Source of the DNA: Thermosediminibacterales bacterium
GTDB taxonomy: Bacteria > Bacillota > Thermosediminibacteria > Koleobacterales > JARRCM01
DNA: 53,346 nucleotides
Assembly (NCBI GenBank): GCA_029982205.1
Contig: JARRCM010000014.1
Location: forward strand, 1 to 53,346
Direction: 5' to 3'
The notes under the pieces were generated by a model, which worked only from the letters and a program-made list of their open reading frames with translations, ran no database searches and had not been told where the DNA came from. Position 1 is the stretch's first letter; each line of letters opens with the position of its first letter. This document shows positions 17,479 to 26,020 of the stretch, in pieces. The position numbers and the translations under genes were made by a program.

Positions 17479-17676
17479 TTAAAGTTTAACAACGTTAGCA
17501 GCTTGAGGGCCCTTTTCACCCTCTACGATATCAAACTCTACTTTTTCACCCTCGGTCAAGGTTTTGAAACCTCTTTCCTGAATAGCGGAAAAGTGTACAA
17601 ACACATCTCCACCTTCTTCTTTTTCAATAAAACCATAACCCTTGTCCTTGTTGAACCATTTAACTCTTCCTAACAT
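17479..17676 (-). CDS. Cold-shock domain protein (CspA family)
   Basis: 65 aa, the usual length. RNP1 (KGYGFIE) and RNP2 (DVFVHFSAI) are both present, and the start is [15 protein letters not shown]. It binds single-stranded RNA/DNA and acts as an RNA chaperone. AGGAGG lies ten bases before the ATG at 17676. The upstream leader (17700-17730) holds a hairpin AGCGGG / CCCGCT before the ribosome site, as is common in csp leaders. Confidence 0.96.
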   Translation of the reverse strand: MLGRVKWFNKDKGYGFIEKEEGGDVFVHFSAIQERGFKTLTEGEKVEFDIVEGEKGPQAANVVKL

Positions 17677-17791
17677 TATTTACATTCCTCCTAAAAATTT
17701 ATAAGCGGGCAGGTTCAACCCGCTGATTTAAATATATCATATGGCCTTTCCAGTGTCAAATAAAAAAAGTTCACTTAGACAATTATTTATA

Positions 17792-19684
17792 TCACAGAGT
17801 TAAAACCCTATTAACAAACACATCTACGATTTCCGGATCAAACTGACTGCCGGCTCCTTTCTTCAATTCCTCCACTGCTTCTTTCCGGCTTTTAGCTTTT
17901 TTATAAAAGCTTTCATGTGTCATAACATCAAATGCATCTGTAACAGCTATTATTCGAGAAACAAGCGGTATTTCTTCCATTTTTAACCCCTGAGGATACC
18001 CTGACCCGTCCCACCATTCATGATGGTTTAGTATTCCCTTGGCTATACTGATAAGCCTGGGAAAAGAAACCGCTATTTTATACCCCATTTCCGGATGGGT
18101 TTTAACTTCTTCCCATTCTTTATCAGTCAAAGGGTCGCGTTTCTTTAAAATCTTTTCCGGCACCGCAACCATACCGATATCATGCAGCTCGGCAAGCATG
18201 GCAAGGTCCTTTAGTTGAGAATTAGATAATTTTAATTCTTCTCCTAATTTCAAAGCCAGTTCTTTGACCCGGCGGCAGTGTGATAGGGTTTCACATGTCT
18301 TTTTTTCCAGGTGTTTCTTTAGAGATGAAATAACGGCATCTTGAACGCTCCTGCTTTCCTTCAGTTTGTTTTTATACATCAAATTTTCTGCCCTTCTGAA
18401 AACCGCATAAACATCTTCTGCAGCTTCCGTTTTCGTTGCACACCCCAGGGCTATTTCAGGCTTAATTGGTTCTGCCTTCATATTTTTAAAAGCATCCTTT
18501 ATCCGCACGCAAACCTTTTCGGCTTCTTCGCTGCCTGTATTTGGAAGCAGGATCACAAATTCGTCTCCTCCCCATCGGGCTACAAGGTCCTCCTGCCGGC
18601 AGGATTCTTTGATCATACGGGCAGCCTTTATCAGCAGCCTGTCGCCTTCAATGTGTCCAAAGATATCATTTGTCATTTTAAGTCCGTTAACATCCCCCAC
18701 AATAATACTTAAAGGCAGCTGTCTTTGAGTATCATACCTTTTCAGTTCTTCATTAAAGTATGCCCTGTTGTAAAGGCCCGTTAAGCTGTCATGGAAGGTC
18801 AGGTATTTAATCTTTTCTTCCGCTTCTTTTTTTTCACCAATATCACTGCACGCAACTATGACCTCGGTTACTTTTCCATCTTCATCCAAAATTGGCTTAG
18901 CAAAATAATTCAACCAGAGTTTTTTTCCCCAATAAGTGGTATAATGAATTTCGCCAGATATCTGCCTGCCATTTTTTATAACATGCTTATAAAGATTGCT
19001 TAGACCTGCTTTTTTCAATTGAGGCAGTTCAAATACGTTTAACCGCAGGGTTGCTTCTTTCCCAGGAGAACCAAAAATATCAAGCATTTCTTTGTTAACA
19101 TCAATGATTTTACCCATGTTATCGATTTTTATCAATCCGATCGGGCTTTCTTCAAAAAGACTTCTGTATTCCCTTTCACTACGTTTCAATTTTTTTAACA
19201 TCTTATTGCGTGCCGTAACGTCGCGCGATACTCCTACAATCTGAACAACCTCACCATCGGCAATAACCGGAGACAGTTTGGTGTGCCACGTCATTTTCTT
19301 TCCTTGGAATTCCAGTTCTTCATCATAAGAAATGGTTTTTTTCTGTTCTACACACCGCCGGAAGTTGGCCTCAATCCTTTTACCGAGTTCCTTGCCGACT
19401 GCCTGGCATGGAGTCTTACCCTTGATTTTGCCCGTGGTCAATCCGGTCAATCTCTCATAAGCGGCATTTAGTTTGTAATACCTGAACGTTTTATTTTCCA
19501 CATTGACAAGGAATAAGGCATCCTGAGTATTGTTAAAAATAGTTTCAAGTTGGTTTTTGTTTCGCTTAAGCAAAAACACAACATACAGAAGAATTGTACT
19601 CAACAGTGCCAGTATTATTATCAAACCGGTTATAACATATATCAGCACTTTATTGTTTAAAAAAAAACGATATAAACCTGCCAT
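17792..19684 (-). CDS. PAS-PAS-GGDEF-HD-GYP c-di-GMP synthase/phosphodiesterase
   Basis: 630 aa. One N-terminal membrane helix (about residues 12-37) is followed by PAS1 (about 40-155, NTQDALFLV), PAS2 (about 165-285, EESPIGLIKI), GGDEF (about 290-445) and HD-GYP (about 450-620). The GGDEF motif is intact (ARWGGDEFVILLP). RQED lies five residues before it, a product-inhibition I-site. The HD-GYP motif is also intact (ELHDIGMV, HHEWWDGSGYPQG). The protein could therefore make and break c-di-GMP under PAS control. It follows the REC gene by 18 bases (operon) and lies near the flagellar block. Confidence 0.92.
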   Translation of the reverse strand: MAGLYRFFLNNKVLIYVITGLIIILALLSTILLYVVFLLKRNKNQLETIFNNTQDALFLVNVENKTFRYYKLNAAYERLTGLTTGKIKGKTPCQAVGKELGKRIEANFRRCVEQKKTISYDEELEFQGKKMTWHTKLSPVIADGEVVQIVGVSRDVTARNKMLKKLKRSEREYRSLFEESPIGLIKIDNMGKIIDVNKEMLDIFGSPGKEATLRLNVFELPQLKKAGLSNLYKHVIKNGRQISGEIHYTTYWGKKLWLNYFAKPILDEDGKVTEVIVACSDIGEKKEAEEKIKYLTFHDSLTGLYNRAYFNEELKRYDTQRQLPLSIIVGDVNGLKMTNDIFGHIEGDRLLIKAARMIKESCRQEDLVARWGGDEFVILLPNTGSEEAEKVCVRIKDAFKNMKAEPIKPEIALGCATKTEAAEDVYAVFRRAENLMYKNKLKESRSVQDAVISSLKKHLEKKTCETLSHCRRVKELALKLGEELKLSNSQLKDLAMLAELHDIGMVAVPEKILKKRDPLTDKEWEEVKTHPEMGYKIAVSFPRLISIAKGILNHHEWWDGSGYPQGLKMEEIPLVSRIIAVTDAFDVMTHESFYKKAKSRKEAVEELKKGAGSQFDPEIVDVFVNRVLTL

Positions 19685-19702
19685 GTCTTATACTGCACCT
19701 CT

Positions 19703-20536
19703 CTATACAGGGTGATTATTGAGTAGTTTATTTATTCTGCTTAAAAGTAAATCTTTTATCTTAACCTTTTTATAATTTTTAATCAATTCCTTTTCTTCTA
19801 CATCATCTGGAAAGAAAACTTTTATCTCTTTAGGTTCCTCTTCTATATATTTTTCCTTTCTCCAAAGATCAATCAGCTTTTTATGTACAACCCTTTCCCC
19901 CTCCGGATCGGTAAAAGGAAGGATCAATATTAAGCTGTTTCCACTTTTAAAAGCCAAGTCTATACTCCTTAATTTTTTTAGAGAAGCCTGATACATTTTT
20001 TCCATCTCTGTTTCATCCACATCAAATAGATACCGCACGACAGCCAGATTCGTTTTTCCTCTTATCGCTCTGTCTATTTCGTTGACAAGAAGTTCATCTA
20101 TCTTTTCAGACAAATCCTTTTTTTTATGCCCGGCTGAGGATTTTTTAATATCTTCACTATTTTCTTCAGATAAAATACGCTCAATTCGGGAAATCAGAAT
20201 CCTTTCATTATAGGGCTTTAATATATAGTCCTTTGCTCCCAAATCCAAGCATTTTATTATTGTTTCTCTTTTTTTCTCTCCGCTCATAATGATAACAGGA
20301 AGATTGGGATATTTTTCAGCAAGTTTTTTTAGAACTTCTGTTCCGTCCACATCTTCAAGATAAAAATCCAGTATTATAAGATCCATATCCTTAAGCGAAT
20401 ATTTTTGGTGAAATGAATCCACAATAACCTGTTGACCCCTAACAGCTTCAAAAACTTCATAACCTGCTTTTTTAAGCATCTCTCTTAACTGTAGCCTTGT
20501 TAACCCGGAATCTTCAACAACTAATATCCTCCGCAT
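19703..20536 (-). CDS. Response regulator with degenerate GGDEF-like output domain
   Basis: 277 aa. The receiver domain (residues 1-122) has the acidic pair (VVEDS), the phospho-acceptor D in LIILDFYLED, T/S in IIMSGEKK and K in YILKPYNE. The C-terminal 130 residues resemble a GGDEF fold: an NLAVVRYLFD strand, then SIDLAFKSGNSLILILPFTDPEGE. SGNSL replaces GGDEF, so it is probably catalytically dead and acts by binding. The ATG at 20536 has AGGAGG upstream. It precedes the PAS-GGDEF-HD-GYP gene by 18 bases, so the pair is likely one signalling unit. No cognate kinase is adjacent. Confidence 0.8.
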   Translation of the reverse strand: MRRILVVEDSGLTRLQLREMLKKAGYEVFEAVRGQQVIVDSFHQKYSLKDMDLIILDFYLEDVDGTEVLKKLAEKYPNLPVIIMSGEKKRETIIKCLDLGAKDYILKPYNERILISRIERILSEENSEDIKKSSAGHKKKDLSEKIDELLVNEIDRAIRGKTNLAVVRYLFDVDETEMEKMYQASLKKLRSIDLAFKSGNSLILILPFTDPEGERVVHKKLIDLWRKEKYIEEEPKEIKVFFPDDVEEKELIKNYKKVKIKDLLLSRINKLLNNHPV

Positions 20537-20682
20537 TAGAAAACCTCCTGAAATTGCTGTTTAGAATTAATGGCTTTTTATTACAAACCATGTTTTTAAT
20601 GGTTAATTATTCTATAATTAAAAAAAAATTCCTTCAATAAACGATGTATAAAAATATTTATTTATGTTTTTGGGCCAAAACT

Positions 20683-20707
20683 AAAAACCCGGCATTAACC
20701 GGGTTTT
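20683..20707 (-). terminator. Terminator after the zinc-ribbon gene
   Basis: Stem AAAACCCGG / CCGGGTTTT with T-run continuing on the minus strand, starting five bases after the stop at 20712. Confidence 0.88.
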
Positions 20708-20711
20708 AAAT

Positions 20712-21002
20712 TCACCTTTGTTTTGCAAAACAATCACTGCAGTATATCGGCCGGCCGTTCATAGGCTTAAAGGGTACCTGTGTAGGTGCACCACATTCTG
20801 CACATACCGCATCATACATTTGCCTTTGCTGCCGCCGCCCATAACCGCCGTTGTTTCTTCTTTTACGGTTGTCTCTGCAGGACTTGCATCTAACAGGGTC
20901 ATTCTCAAACCCTTTTTCTGCATAGAATTCCTGCTCTCCGGCGGTAAAAACAAACTCTTTTCCGCAATCTTTACACACTAATGTTTTGTCCTGGAATGCC
21001 AT
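20712..21002 (-). CDS. Zinc-ribbon domain protein
   Basis: 96 aa with two zinc-binding clusters. The first is CKDCGKEFVFT...CKSC (residues about 10-42), the zinc-ribbon (zf-Tbcl-like) layout with AGEQEFYAEKGF between the pairs. The second is CAECGAPTQVPF...CSDC (about 68-92). The linker is basic (RKRRNNGGYGRRQQRQ), which suggests nucleic-acid binding. The second half (CxxCG...PIYCxxCF) resembles the CxxC-x-CxxC tail of small cold-shock-linked zinc proteins. The structured RNA at 21028-21276 lies directly upstream and could be its leader. Confidence 0.85.
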   Translation of the reverse strand: MAFQDKTLVCKDCGKEFVFTAGEQEFYAEKGFENDPVRCKSCRDNRKRRNNGGYGRRQQRQMYDAVCAECGAPTQVPFKPMNGRPIYCSDCFAKQR

Positions 21003-21027
21003 TTAAAAATATCCCCTCACTTTAGAT

Positions 21028-21276
21028 TTGAATTACCAGCACTCCTTAGCTGACCTGGTCTTTGCCCCCACACTCGCCTGCTGGAGGTTTCGCTCAAGCC
21101 CTAAAGCCCCTCACTACTCCCCCTCTCCTCTTAGAGGTCAGAACGTTCTTCTAATCTCTAAGAAGGCAGGTCTTACCCCTAAGCCGCACCATGCTCAGCG
21201 GCGCTTCGCCGCCTTACGTGGGTCGTTTCGCCTGCGACTGGCATCGACTTTCAACCACAGACCTAAGTAATGCCGT
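21028..21276 (-). ncRNA. GC-rich structured RNA (unassigned; raiA-like candidate)
   Basis: About 245 nt on the minus strand, much more GC-rich than its surroundings and with no good ORF. It is headed by a near-consensus promoter. Long-range pairing CTTAGGTCT (5' part, near 21259-21267) with AGACC and CTAAG (near 21044-21061) closes the molecule. Inside are a GGCGGCGAAGCGCCGC hairpin (near 21194-21212) and a CTTAGAG/CTCTAAG helix capped by AGAAcgTTCT (near 21127-21163). GCAGGCGA occurs twice. Size, lineage and hpf/secA/comF neighbourhood recall the raiA RNA of Clostridia, but I cannot confirm that by eye. It does not show RNase P, tmRNA, SRP or 6S hallmarks. It may also act as leader of the zinc-ribbon gene. 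Confidence 0.7.
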
Positions 21277-21282
21277 TAATTA

Positions 21283-21311
21283 ATTATAATCCTATATGTA
21301 TGTAAATGCAA
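21283..21311 (-). promoter_or_regulatory. Sigma-A promoter of the structured RNA
   Basis: Minus strand TTGCAT (21311-21306) and TATAAT (21288-21283) with a 17-base spacer. Transcription should start near 21276, at the 5' edge of the structured RNA. Confidence 0.85.
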
Positions 21312-21352
21312 GTTTTTGTTGGTTATTTTTTTGCTTCTTTAATTATGTTTGC

Positions 21353-21838
21353 TTATTTTCGTTTGTCTATAAATCTTGCATGGCTGTCAATCACTTTATA
21401 TGCGTTCAAAACCTTTTTACCGCTTTCAAGGTGTTTAATCTTCCCTTTTACAACATCAAGCTTTTTTTTATACATCTGCATAACTATTTCATCAATTTCG
21501 ATCATTTTTTTCAATAAATTTTTAGTTTCTGATGTTGCTTCTTCAAGGGCTTTAAAATTTTCAGATGATATTTTGCGTTTGGTATTTGAAAAATTAAAAT
21601 CGTCAATGTTAAAACTTATCTTTAATGCTCTTTTAATTTCATCAATCTCTTTGTTGTATTCATCTATTTCAGAAATCAATATGCCTCTTTTGTTTATTAT
21701 CTCATTTGCTTCAATAAGTTTGTCATTTTCCAGCGCTTCTATTTGTTTTTCATATGTTTGAAACATTTCATTATAAAGTTTGTTAACAACCTTGTATTTT
21801 TTTATTAATAGGCCCACCTGTTCTTCTGCTTTATCCAA
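21353..21838 (-). CDS. Coiled-coil protein downstream of flagellin (FliT/FlgN-like chaperone candidate)
   Basis: 161 aa, almost wholly helical with heptad-like Lys/Glu/Ile spacing and no membrane segment. I do not see a diagnostic motif. Its size, charge and place after hag and fliS fit the FliT/FlgN class of flagellar export chaperones. A separate flgN lies at 28811, so this would be the FliT-like partner of FliD (inference). TTG start at 21838 with AAGGTGGG upstream. A terminator separates it from hag, so expression is by read-through or its own promoter. Confidence 0.6.
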   Translation of the reverse strand: MDKAEEQVGLLIKKYKVVNKLYNEMFQTYEKQIEALENDKLIEANEIINKRGILISEIDEYNKEIDEIKRALKISFNIDDFNFSNTKRKISSENFKALEEATSETKNLLKKMIEIDEIVMQMYKKKLDVVKGKIKHLESGKKVLNAYKVIDSHARFIDKRK

Positions 21839-21901
21839 TTAAATCCCACCTTGTTTTTGCCTTAAGTCAATTATACCATCTAGTTTTCTTCTCCTCAAAT
21901 C

Positions 21902-21934
21902 GAAAAAGGAGCCAGCTTTTGAACTGACTCCTTA
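21902..21934 (-). terminator. Flagellin (hag) terminator
   Basis: The minus strand reads AAGGAGTCAG, an 8-base loop, CTGGCTCCTT then TTTC. It has a 10-bp stem with one G-U pair, 13 bases after the hag stop. Confidence 0.88.
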
Positions 21935-21946
21935 AACAAGTAAACG

Positions 21947-23311
21947 TTACTGCAGAAGCTGCAGCACGGCCTGAGGCAACTGGTTGGCCTGAGCCAGCAT
22001 CGCGGTGGCCGCCTGAGAGAGGATGTTCAACTTGGTGAACTCCATCATTTCCTTGGCCATATCGACATCGCGGATGCGGGATTCGGACGCAGCCAGGTTC
22101 TCGGCAGCTGTTCCGAGGTTGTTGATGGTATGCTCCAAACGGTTTTGAATAGCACCAAGTTTTGAACGTTCACTAGATACTGTATCTATCGCTGTCTGGA
22201 TTGTCTCTACAGCTGCATTAGCTCCAGTTTGGTTGGTAACATTAATACTATCAACACCTAAAGCTGAAGAACTCATATCATTGATAGCCAATTGGGTATC
22301 TTGGTCTTTATTAGCACCGATTTGGAATTTAACAGCTTTATTAATTACTGTGTAATCAGCATCATCAGAACTGTTACCATGGTTTGTAAGTACTACAAAT
22401 TCGAATCCACCAACATTTAATGTTTCGCCTGCATACGCTGCAATTGCAGAACTATTAACTGTCTTATCGCCTGATAAATCAATATCCAAACCGTTGCATG
22501 TTAGATCGAATTTAACTGTACCATCACCAGTAACGTTTTCAGTTCCAAAATCAAAAGTTAAACCGCCAATGTCTAAACTAGCATCAACTGCCTGACCTGT
22601 TTTAATAGTTGTTGTTCCATCTGGTCCGATTAGTTCAAAATCAGCTGTACTACCATCATAGTTGCTTACATTTAATGTGTAGGAACCATACTTAATATTT
22701 GCTCCAGCCTGAACAGTAATATCGTCTTGTATTGTAGCAGCGGTAACTGCTGTCGCACCAGAAGTTACAGTAAATGTATCAGTTCCGGCAGCAGTTAAAG
22801 TAAGTGTATAGTTACCACTATCTAAGTCGGCACCAGTTGCATATAGATTAGTGAATACTGCTGAACCACCAGTTTTTTGGGCAACTTTACCCATATCTCC
22901 ATTTAGAAGCTTTTTAGTGTTGAACTCAGTATCTGAAGAGATTCGATCTATTTCACTAATTAATTGATCAATCTCTTTTTGAATTTCTACACGGTCATTA
23001 TCATTATTTGTATCGCTTGCCGCTTGAACTGCTAACTCGCGCATACGCTGCAATATAGAATGCACCTCATTCAACGCACCTTCAGCAGTTTGGATTAAAG
23101 AAATACCATCCTGTGCGTTACGGGAAGCTTGTTCTAAACCACGGATTTGTCCACGCATTTTCTCAGAAATAGCTAATCCAGCAGCATCATCTGCTGCACT
23201 GTTGATGCGATACCCTGAAGATAACTTTGCCAATGACTTCTGCTGAATGCTGTTGTTAATCGTCAACTGCCTGTAAGTGTTTAACGCTGCAATGTTGTGA
23301 TTGATTCTCAT
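21947..23311 (-). CDS. hag: Flagellin
   Basis: 454-aa filament protein. The N-terminal D0/D1 is standard (MRINHNIAALNTYRQL, LSSGYRINSAADDAAGLAIS, MRELAVQAA) and so is the C-terminal D1/D0 (LGAIQNRLEHTINNL, SQAATAMLAQANQLPQ, ending VLQLLQ). The central part (about residues 150-350) is a Thr/Asp/Gly-rich variable D2/D3 domain, longer than in B. subtilis Hag (304 aa). The ATG at 23311 has AAGGAGG with a nine-base spacer, and this site is the expected target of CsrA. It follows fliS after a 105-base structured leader. Confidence 0.97.
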   Translation of the reverse strand: MRINHNIAALNTYRQLTINNSIQQKSLAKLSSGYRINSAADDAAGLAISEKMRGQIRGLEQASRNAQDGISLIQTAEGALNEVHSILQRMRELAVQAASDTNNDNDRVEIQKEIDQLISEIDRISSDTEFNTKKLLNGDMGKVAQKTGGSAVFTNLYATGADLDSGNYTLTLTAAGTDTFTVTSGATAVTAATIQDDITVQAGANIKYGSYTLNVSNYDGSTADFELIGPDGTTTIKTGQAVDASLDIGGLTFDFGTENVTGDGTVKFDLTCNGLDIDLSGDKTVNSSAIAAYAGETLNVGGFEFVVLTNHGNSSDDADYTVINKAVKFQIGANKDQDTQLAINDMSSSALGVDSINVTNQTGANAAVETIQTAIDTVSSERSKLGAIQNRLEHTINNLGTAAENLAASESRIRDVDMAKEMMEFTKLNILSQAATAMLAQANQLPQAVLQLLQ

Positions 23312-23320
23312 AAAACATAA

Positions 23321-23409
23321 CCTCCTTGTTTTTTCGTTCTTGCGGCGTCCCTGCCGCTTTAATTTTTAATTTATGATAACTTTCCCGGGGCCCCGTGGGA
23401 AAGGTTATC
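23321..23409 (-). promoter_or_regulatory. hag leader: two hairpins and candidate CsrA sites
   Basis: Right after fliS a long hairpin (23375-23409; GATAACCTTTCCC / GGGAAAGTTATC) without T-run marks the 5' side, perhaps a processing or stabilising structure. A second hairpin (23342-23357; GCGGC-AGGGAC-GCCGC) presents GGGA in its loop. The Shine-Dalgarno AAGGAGG (23321-23327) contains GGA. Two GGA sites with one in a hairpin loop match the known arrangement for CsrA repression of hag. No clear sigma-D promoter was found here. Confidence 0.6.
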
Positions 23410-23416
23410 AGCTTTT

Positions 23417-23833
23417 CTAAGCGCTTACGGTTATTGATTTTTTGCGGTTGTTTAAATCTCTTATCCCTTTATTTTCCTTCAGCATCTGAGCCCATGTGTC
23501 TCTTAATTCCTTAACCATACCAAGCACTTCTTCTGCCTGATTTTTGTCCTTTTTGATATTTGCCTGCATAAGTCGGTAATGCATGTATTCATACAATGTA
23601 TAAAAGTTTTTTGCTACTTCCCCTGCCTCAAAGTTTACTCCCGACATGAGCTCTGTCATTATGTCCTGGGCTCGTAGAAGATTGGTGTTGGCGGTTTCAA
23701 TGTCTTTTTCTTCTATAGCCTTTATGGCTATTGTTATAAACTTTATTGCTCCATCATACAACATCAATACGAGTTTTTCCTGAGGTGCTGTCTGTATCTG
23801 GTTTTGCTTGTAAATATTTAGCGGCGATTTCAA
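23417..23833 (-). CDS. fliS: Flagellar export chaperone FliS
   Basis: FliS binds the disordered flagellin C-terminus before export. Family signatures are NIYKQNQIQTAPQEKLVLMLYDGAIKFI at the start and MHYRLMQANIKKDKNQAEEVL later. The product is about 138 aa, the usual length. TTG at 23833 lies seven bases after GGAGG; the ATG at 23839 directly touches that site, so the TTG is slightly preferred. It is eight bases after fliD and directly before hag. Confidence 0.95.
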   Translation of the reverse strand: MKSPLNIYKQNQIQTAPQEKLVLMLYDGAIKFITIAIKAIEEKDIETANTNLLRAQDIMTELMSGVNFEAGEVAKNFYTLYEYMHYRLMQANIKKDKNQAEEVLGMVKELRDTWAQMLKENKGIRDLNNRKKSITVSA

Positions 23834-23847
23834 TTTCATCCCTCCGT

Positions 23848-25377
23848 TTATGAGTTTGCAGCTGAGCTAAACTGCTGCATAAGCCACATGCTCTGTGAAT
23901 TCATCTGGCTGATGGCTTTTTCCATTATGGTAAACTCTCTCCAATACCTATCTTCTATCACTATCAATCTGTCTTCCCACTCATCTATTTTTCTGTTCAT
24001 TTCACGCAGTTTTTGCCCTAATGAACTGTTATCTACCGTGCTGAAGCTGGATTCTGCGCCTGCTTTATCTGATATTTGGTCTATTGCATTATCCAGCACA
24101 TCATAAAGTTTTTCCGCTATACCTTTTTCAGAATCAATATCACTGTAATTCGTAAAAAGTTTTTTTATGCTTTCAGGATCTTTTTCAAGCGCTTTTTTCA
24201 GCTTTTCTTCATCTATATAAAGTTTTCCATAGTCCTGCCATGAGCGTGTTGAAACACCTATATCATCAAGCGAATCAAATTCCCCGCCCAAATTTGCTAC
24301 TATCCCTGACATAATTAATTTCATGCTGCTCGTTAGAGAACCTAAAATCCTGTCGTTTCGTAAAAGCCCGCTTCTTGCCTTCTCTTCCCATAACTCTATT
24401 TCTTTTTCTGTCATCTCCTCTTTTTGAGCTTCTGTAAGAGGCGGATAATCCCTGTATCTTTTTTCCTGCAGCTTGCTGTTTATTTTGTCAAGGGTTTCGT
24501 TGTACGAATCGATAAAATCTTTTATAACATCAAACATCGCATCAGTGTCGCTGATTACTGTAATGTCGGCAGTAGCACCTCCGCCCTGTTTAAACTCAAG
24601 AGTTAAACCGTTTATCGTAGCGGTATTGGTAGACGACGTCAAACCCGCGGCATCTCCAAAATCATACACAGCGTCCTGACCGCTGTAAGTGACTCCCTCA
24701 TCTATATTTAGTTTTAAAATGCTGTTATTAACCCCATTGGAGATAAAGTTTGCACTATCAGAAGATACGGTTATTTCCGACTGACTGCCTGTAGTCGTTG
24801 TTGTTAAAAAGAAACGGTTCAAATCAGCATCATAACTGGCGGTAACTCCGATATCTGCATCATTGATTTCGGAAACAACAGTGTAAATGTTGTCTGCCCC
24901 CAGGTTGAAGGAAAACCCCGTTCCATTTAATGTAAAAGTTATGCTGTCATTCGAAGTTAATCCTCTGGCATCAAACTCTGTCTGAAACTGCTCATACAAA
25001 CTCCTGGTTGAGCTTCCATTTGATTCATCCGGTAATTCAGAAGTGCTTGCCTTGAACACCCCTTCAGCCAAGCTGTAAACCGTTACAGTATAAATTCCTG
25101 AAACAGCACTACTTTCGGCATTAACTTCGACTGCATTTTCATTTGAAGAAACGGCTTTTTTTGTACTAAAGGTTGATTCAAGCTTTAAATCGAAAACCTT
25201 ATCCTTTAATTCAAAAAGTGCCCTGTTTATCTCAAGGTAATCTTCTTTCTGCCATTCTATGAGCTGCTTTTCCTGTTTTAGTTTATCAAGGGGTATTCTT
25301 TCTGCCTTCATCAGGTCGTTTACTATGGAATCAATATCCATACCGCTGGCAAGCCCTCCGATTCTAAGGTCAGACAA
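23848..25377 (-). CDS. fliD: Flagellar filament cap protein FliD
   Basis: 509 aa. The N-terminal FliD_N domain has RIGGLASGMDIDSIVNDLM and the segment AERIPLDKLKQEKQLIEWQKEDY. The C-terminal FliD_C domain has DFIDSYNETLDKINSKL, GLLRNDRIL and YWREFTIMEKAISQMNSQS. The middle is a Ser/Thr-rich variable part. FliD pentamers cap the filament and fold flagellin. TTG start at 25377 with GGAGG nine bases upstream. It lies in the flaG-fliD-fliS order. Confidence 0.96.
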   Translation of the reverse strand: MSDLRIGGLASGMDIDSIVNDLMKAERIPLDKLKQEKQLIEWQKEDYLEINRALFELKDKVFDLKLESTFSTKKAVSSNENAVEVNAESSAVSGIYTVTVYSLAEGVFKASTSELPDESNGSSTRSLYEQFQTEFDARGLTSNDSITFTLNGTGFSFNLGADNIYTVVSEINDADIGVTASYDADLNRFFLTTTTTGSQSEITVSSDSANFISNGVNNSILKLNIDEGVTYSGQDAVYDFGDAAGLTSSTNTATINGLTLEFKQGGGATADITVISDTDAMFDVIKDFIDSYNETLDKINSKLQEKRYRDYPPLTEAQKEEMTEKEIELWEEKARSGLLRNDRILGSLTSSMKLIMSGIVANLGGEFDSLDDIGVSTRSWQDYGKLYIDEEKLKKALEKDPESIKKLFTNYSDIDSEKGIAEKLYDVLDNAIDQISDKAGAESSFSTVDNSSLGQKLREMNRKIDEWEDRLIVIEDRYWREFTIMEKAISQMNSQSMWLMQQFSSAANS

Positions 25378-25394
25378 CTACATCCACCTCCTTT

Positions 25395-25766
25395 TCATAC
25401 CCTTTCGTCTATAATTATGCCTGCCATTTCCCATATTTTAGCCACCAGGTCAAGGATTTTTTCAGGAGGTATTTCTCTTATAAGCTCATCTGTTTCTTTG
25501 TTGTATACCCTTACTATTATTTCATGTGTCTTTTCATGAATAGAAAACTCAAACCTTGTCTGTGCCAGTTCCAGGGAGGTGTTGGCTTTTTCAATTGCTT
25601 TTATTACTCTTTCCTCTGTAGCCTTTGTGTTTTTTTCGTTTATAGTCTGTGTGTTTTCCTCGTTTTTGTTTGTTTTTACCGTTCTCTGATGGGCTGCTGT
25701 GACTGATTTGTGTGACAATTTCATCGGCAGTAATGGTTTTATAGAATCTACGGCTTGAACTTTCAT
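25395..25766 (-). CDS. flaG: FlaG family flagellar protein
   Basis: 123 aa. The conserved FlaG domain occupies the C-terminal 70 residues: [21 protein letters not shown] and [21 protein letters not shown]. The N-terminal half is charged and low-complexity ([15 protein letters not shown]). FlaG affects filament length in some species. The ATG overlaps the csrA stop by four bases (ATGA), and the gene lies 17 bases before fliD. Confidence 0.93.
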   Translation of the reverse strand: MKVQAVDSIKPLLPMKLSHKSVTAAHQRTVKTNKNEENTQTINEKNTKATEERVIKAIEKANTSLELAQTRFEFSIHEKTHEIIVRVYNKETDELIREIPPEKILDLVAKIWEMAGIIIDERV

Positions 25767-26017
25767 TTTGTTTCCCCACCCTTCTTCCCGATTAGAGAGG
25801 CAATTGCGCTTAAGTCATCAACATTTAACGTGTCGGTCTTTCCTGCAGACATGTTTTCTTTTTTCACGGCATTAACAATCTCTTCCCTTATAACAGAAAC
25901 GTTTCTCGGTGCGGTTATACCTAATTTTACCCTGCCGCCTTCTATTGAAACCACCGTTATCTTAATGTCATCTCCGACCAAAATCCCCTCATTTGCCTTT
26001 CTTGTAAGAATTAACAT
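25763..26017 (-). CDS. csrA: Carbon storage regulator CsrA
   Basis: 84 aa RNA-binding homodimer. [22 protein letters not shown] and the [20 protein letters not shown] block are standard, including the RNA-contact residues L4, R6 and R44-equivalent. A Firmicutes C-terminal extension ends [11 protein letters not shown]. It blocks hag translation and is sequestered by FliW, whose gene lies three bases upstream; the hag target is at 23321-23357. Confidence 0.97.
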   Translation of the reverse strand: MLILTRKANEGILVGDDIKITVVSIEGGRVKLGITAPRNVSVIREEIVNAVKKENMSAGKTDTLNVDDLSAIASLIGKKGGETK

Positions 26018-26020
26018 GGC

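Noticed and set aside
21028-21270. Plus-strand 80-codon ORF over the structured RNA
   Set aside because: Runs opposite to the promoter, has no ribosome site, and its composition follows the RNA helices (antisense shadow).
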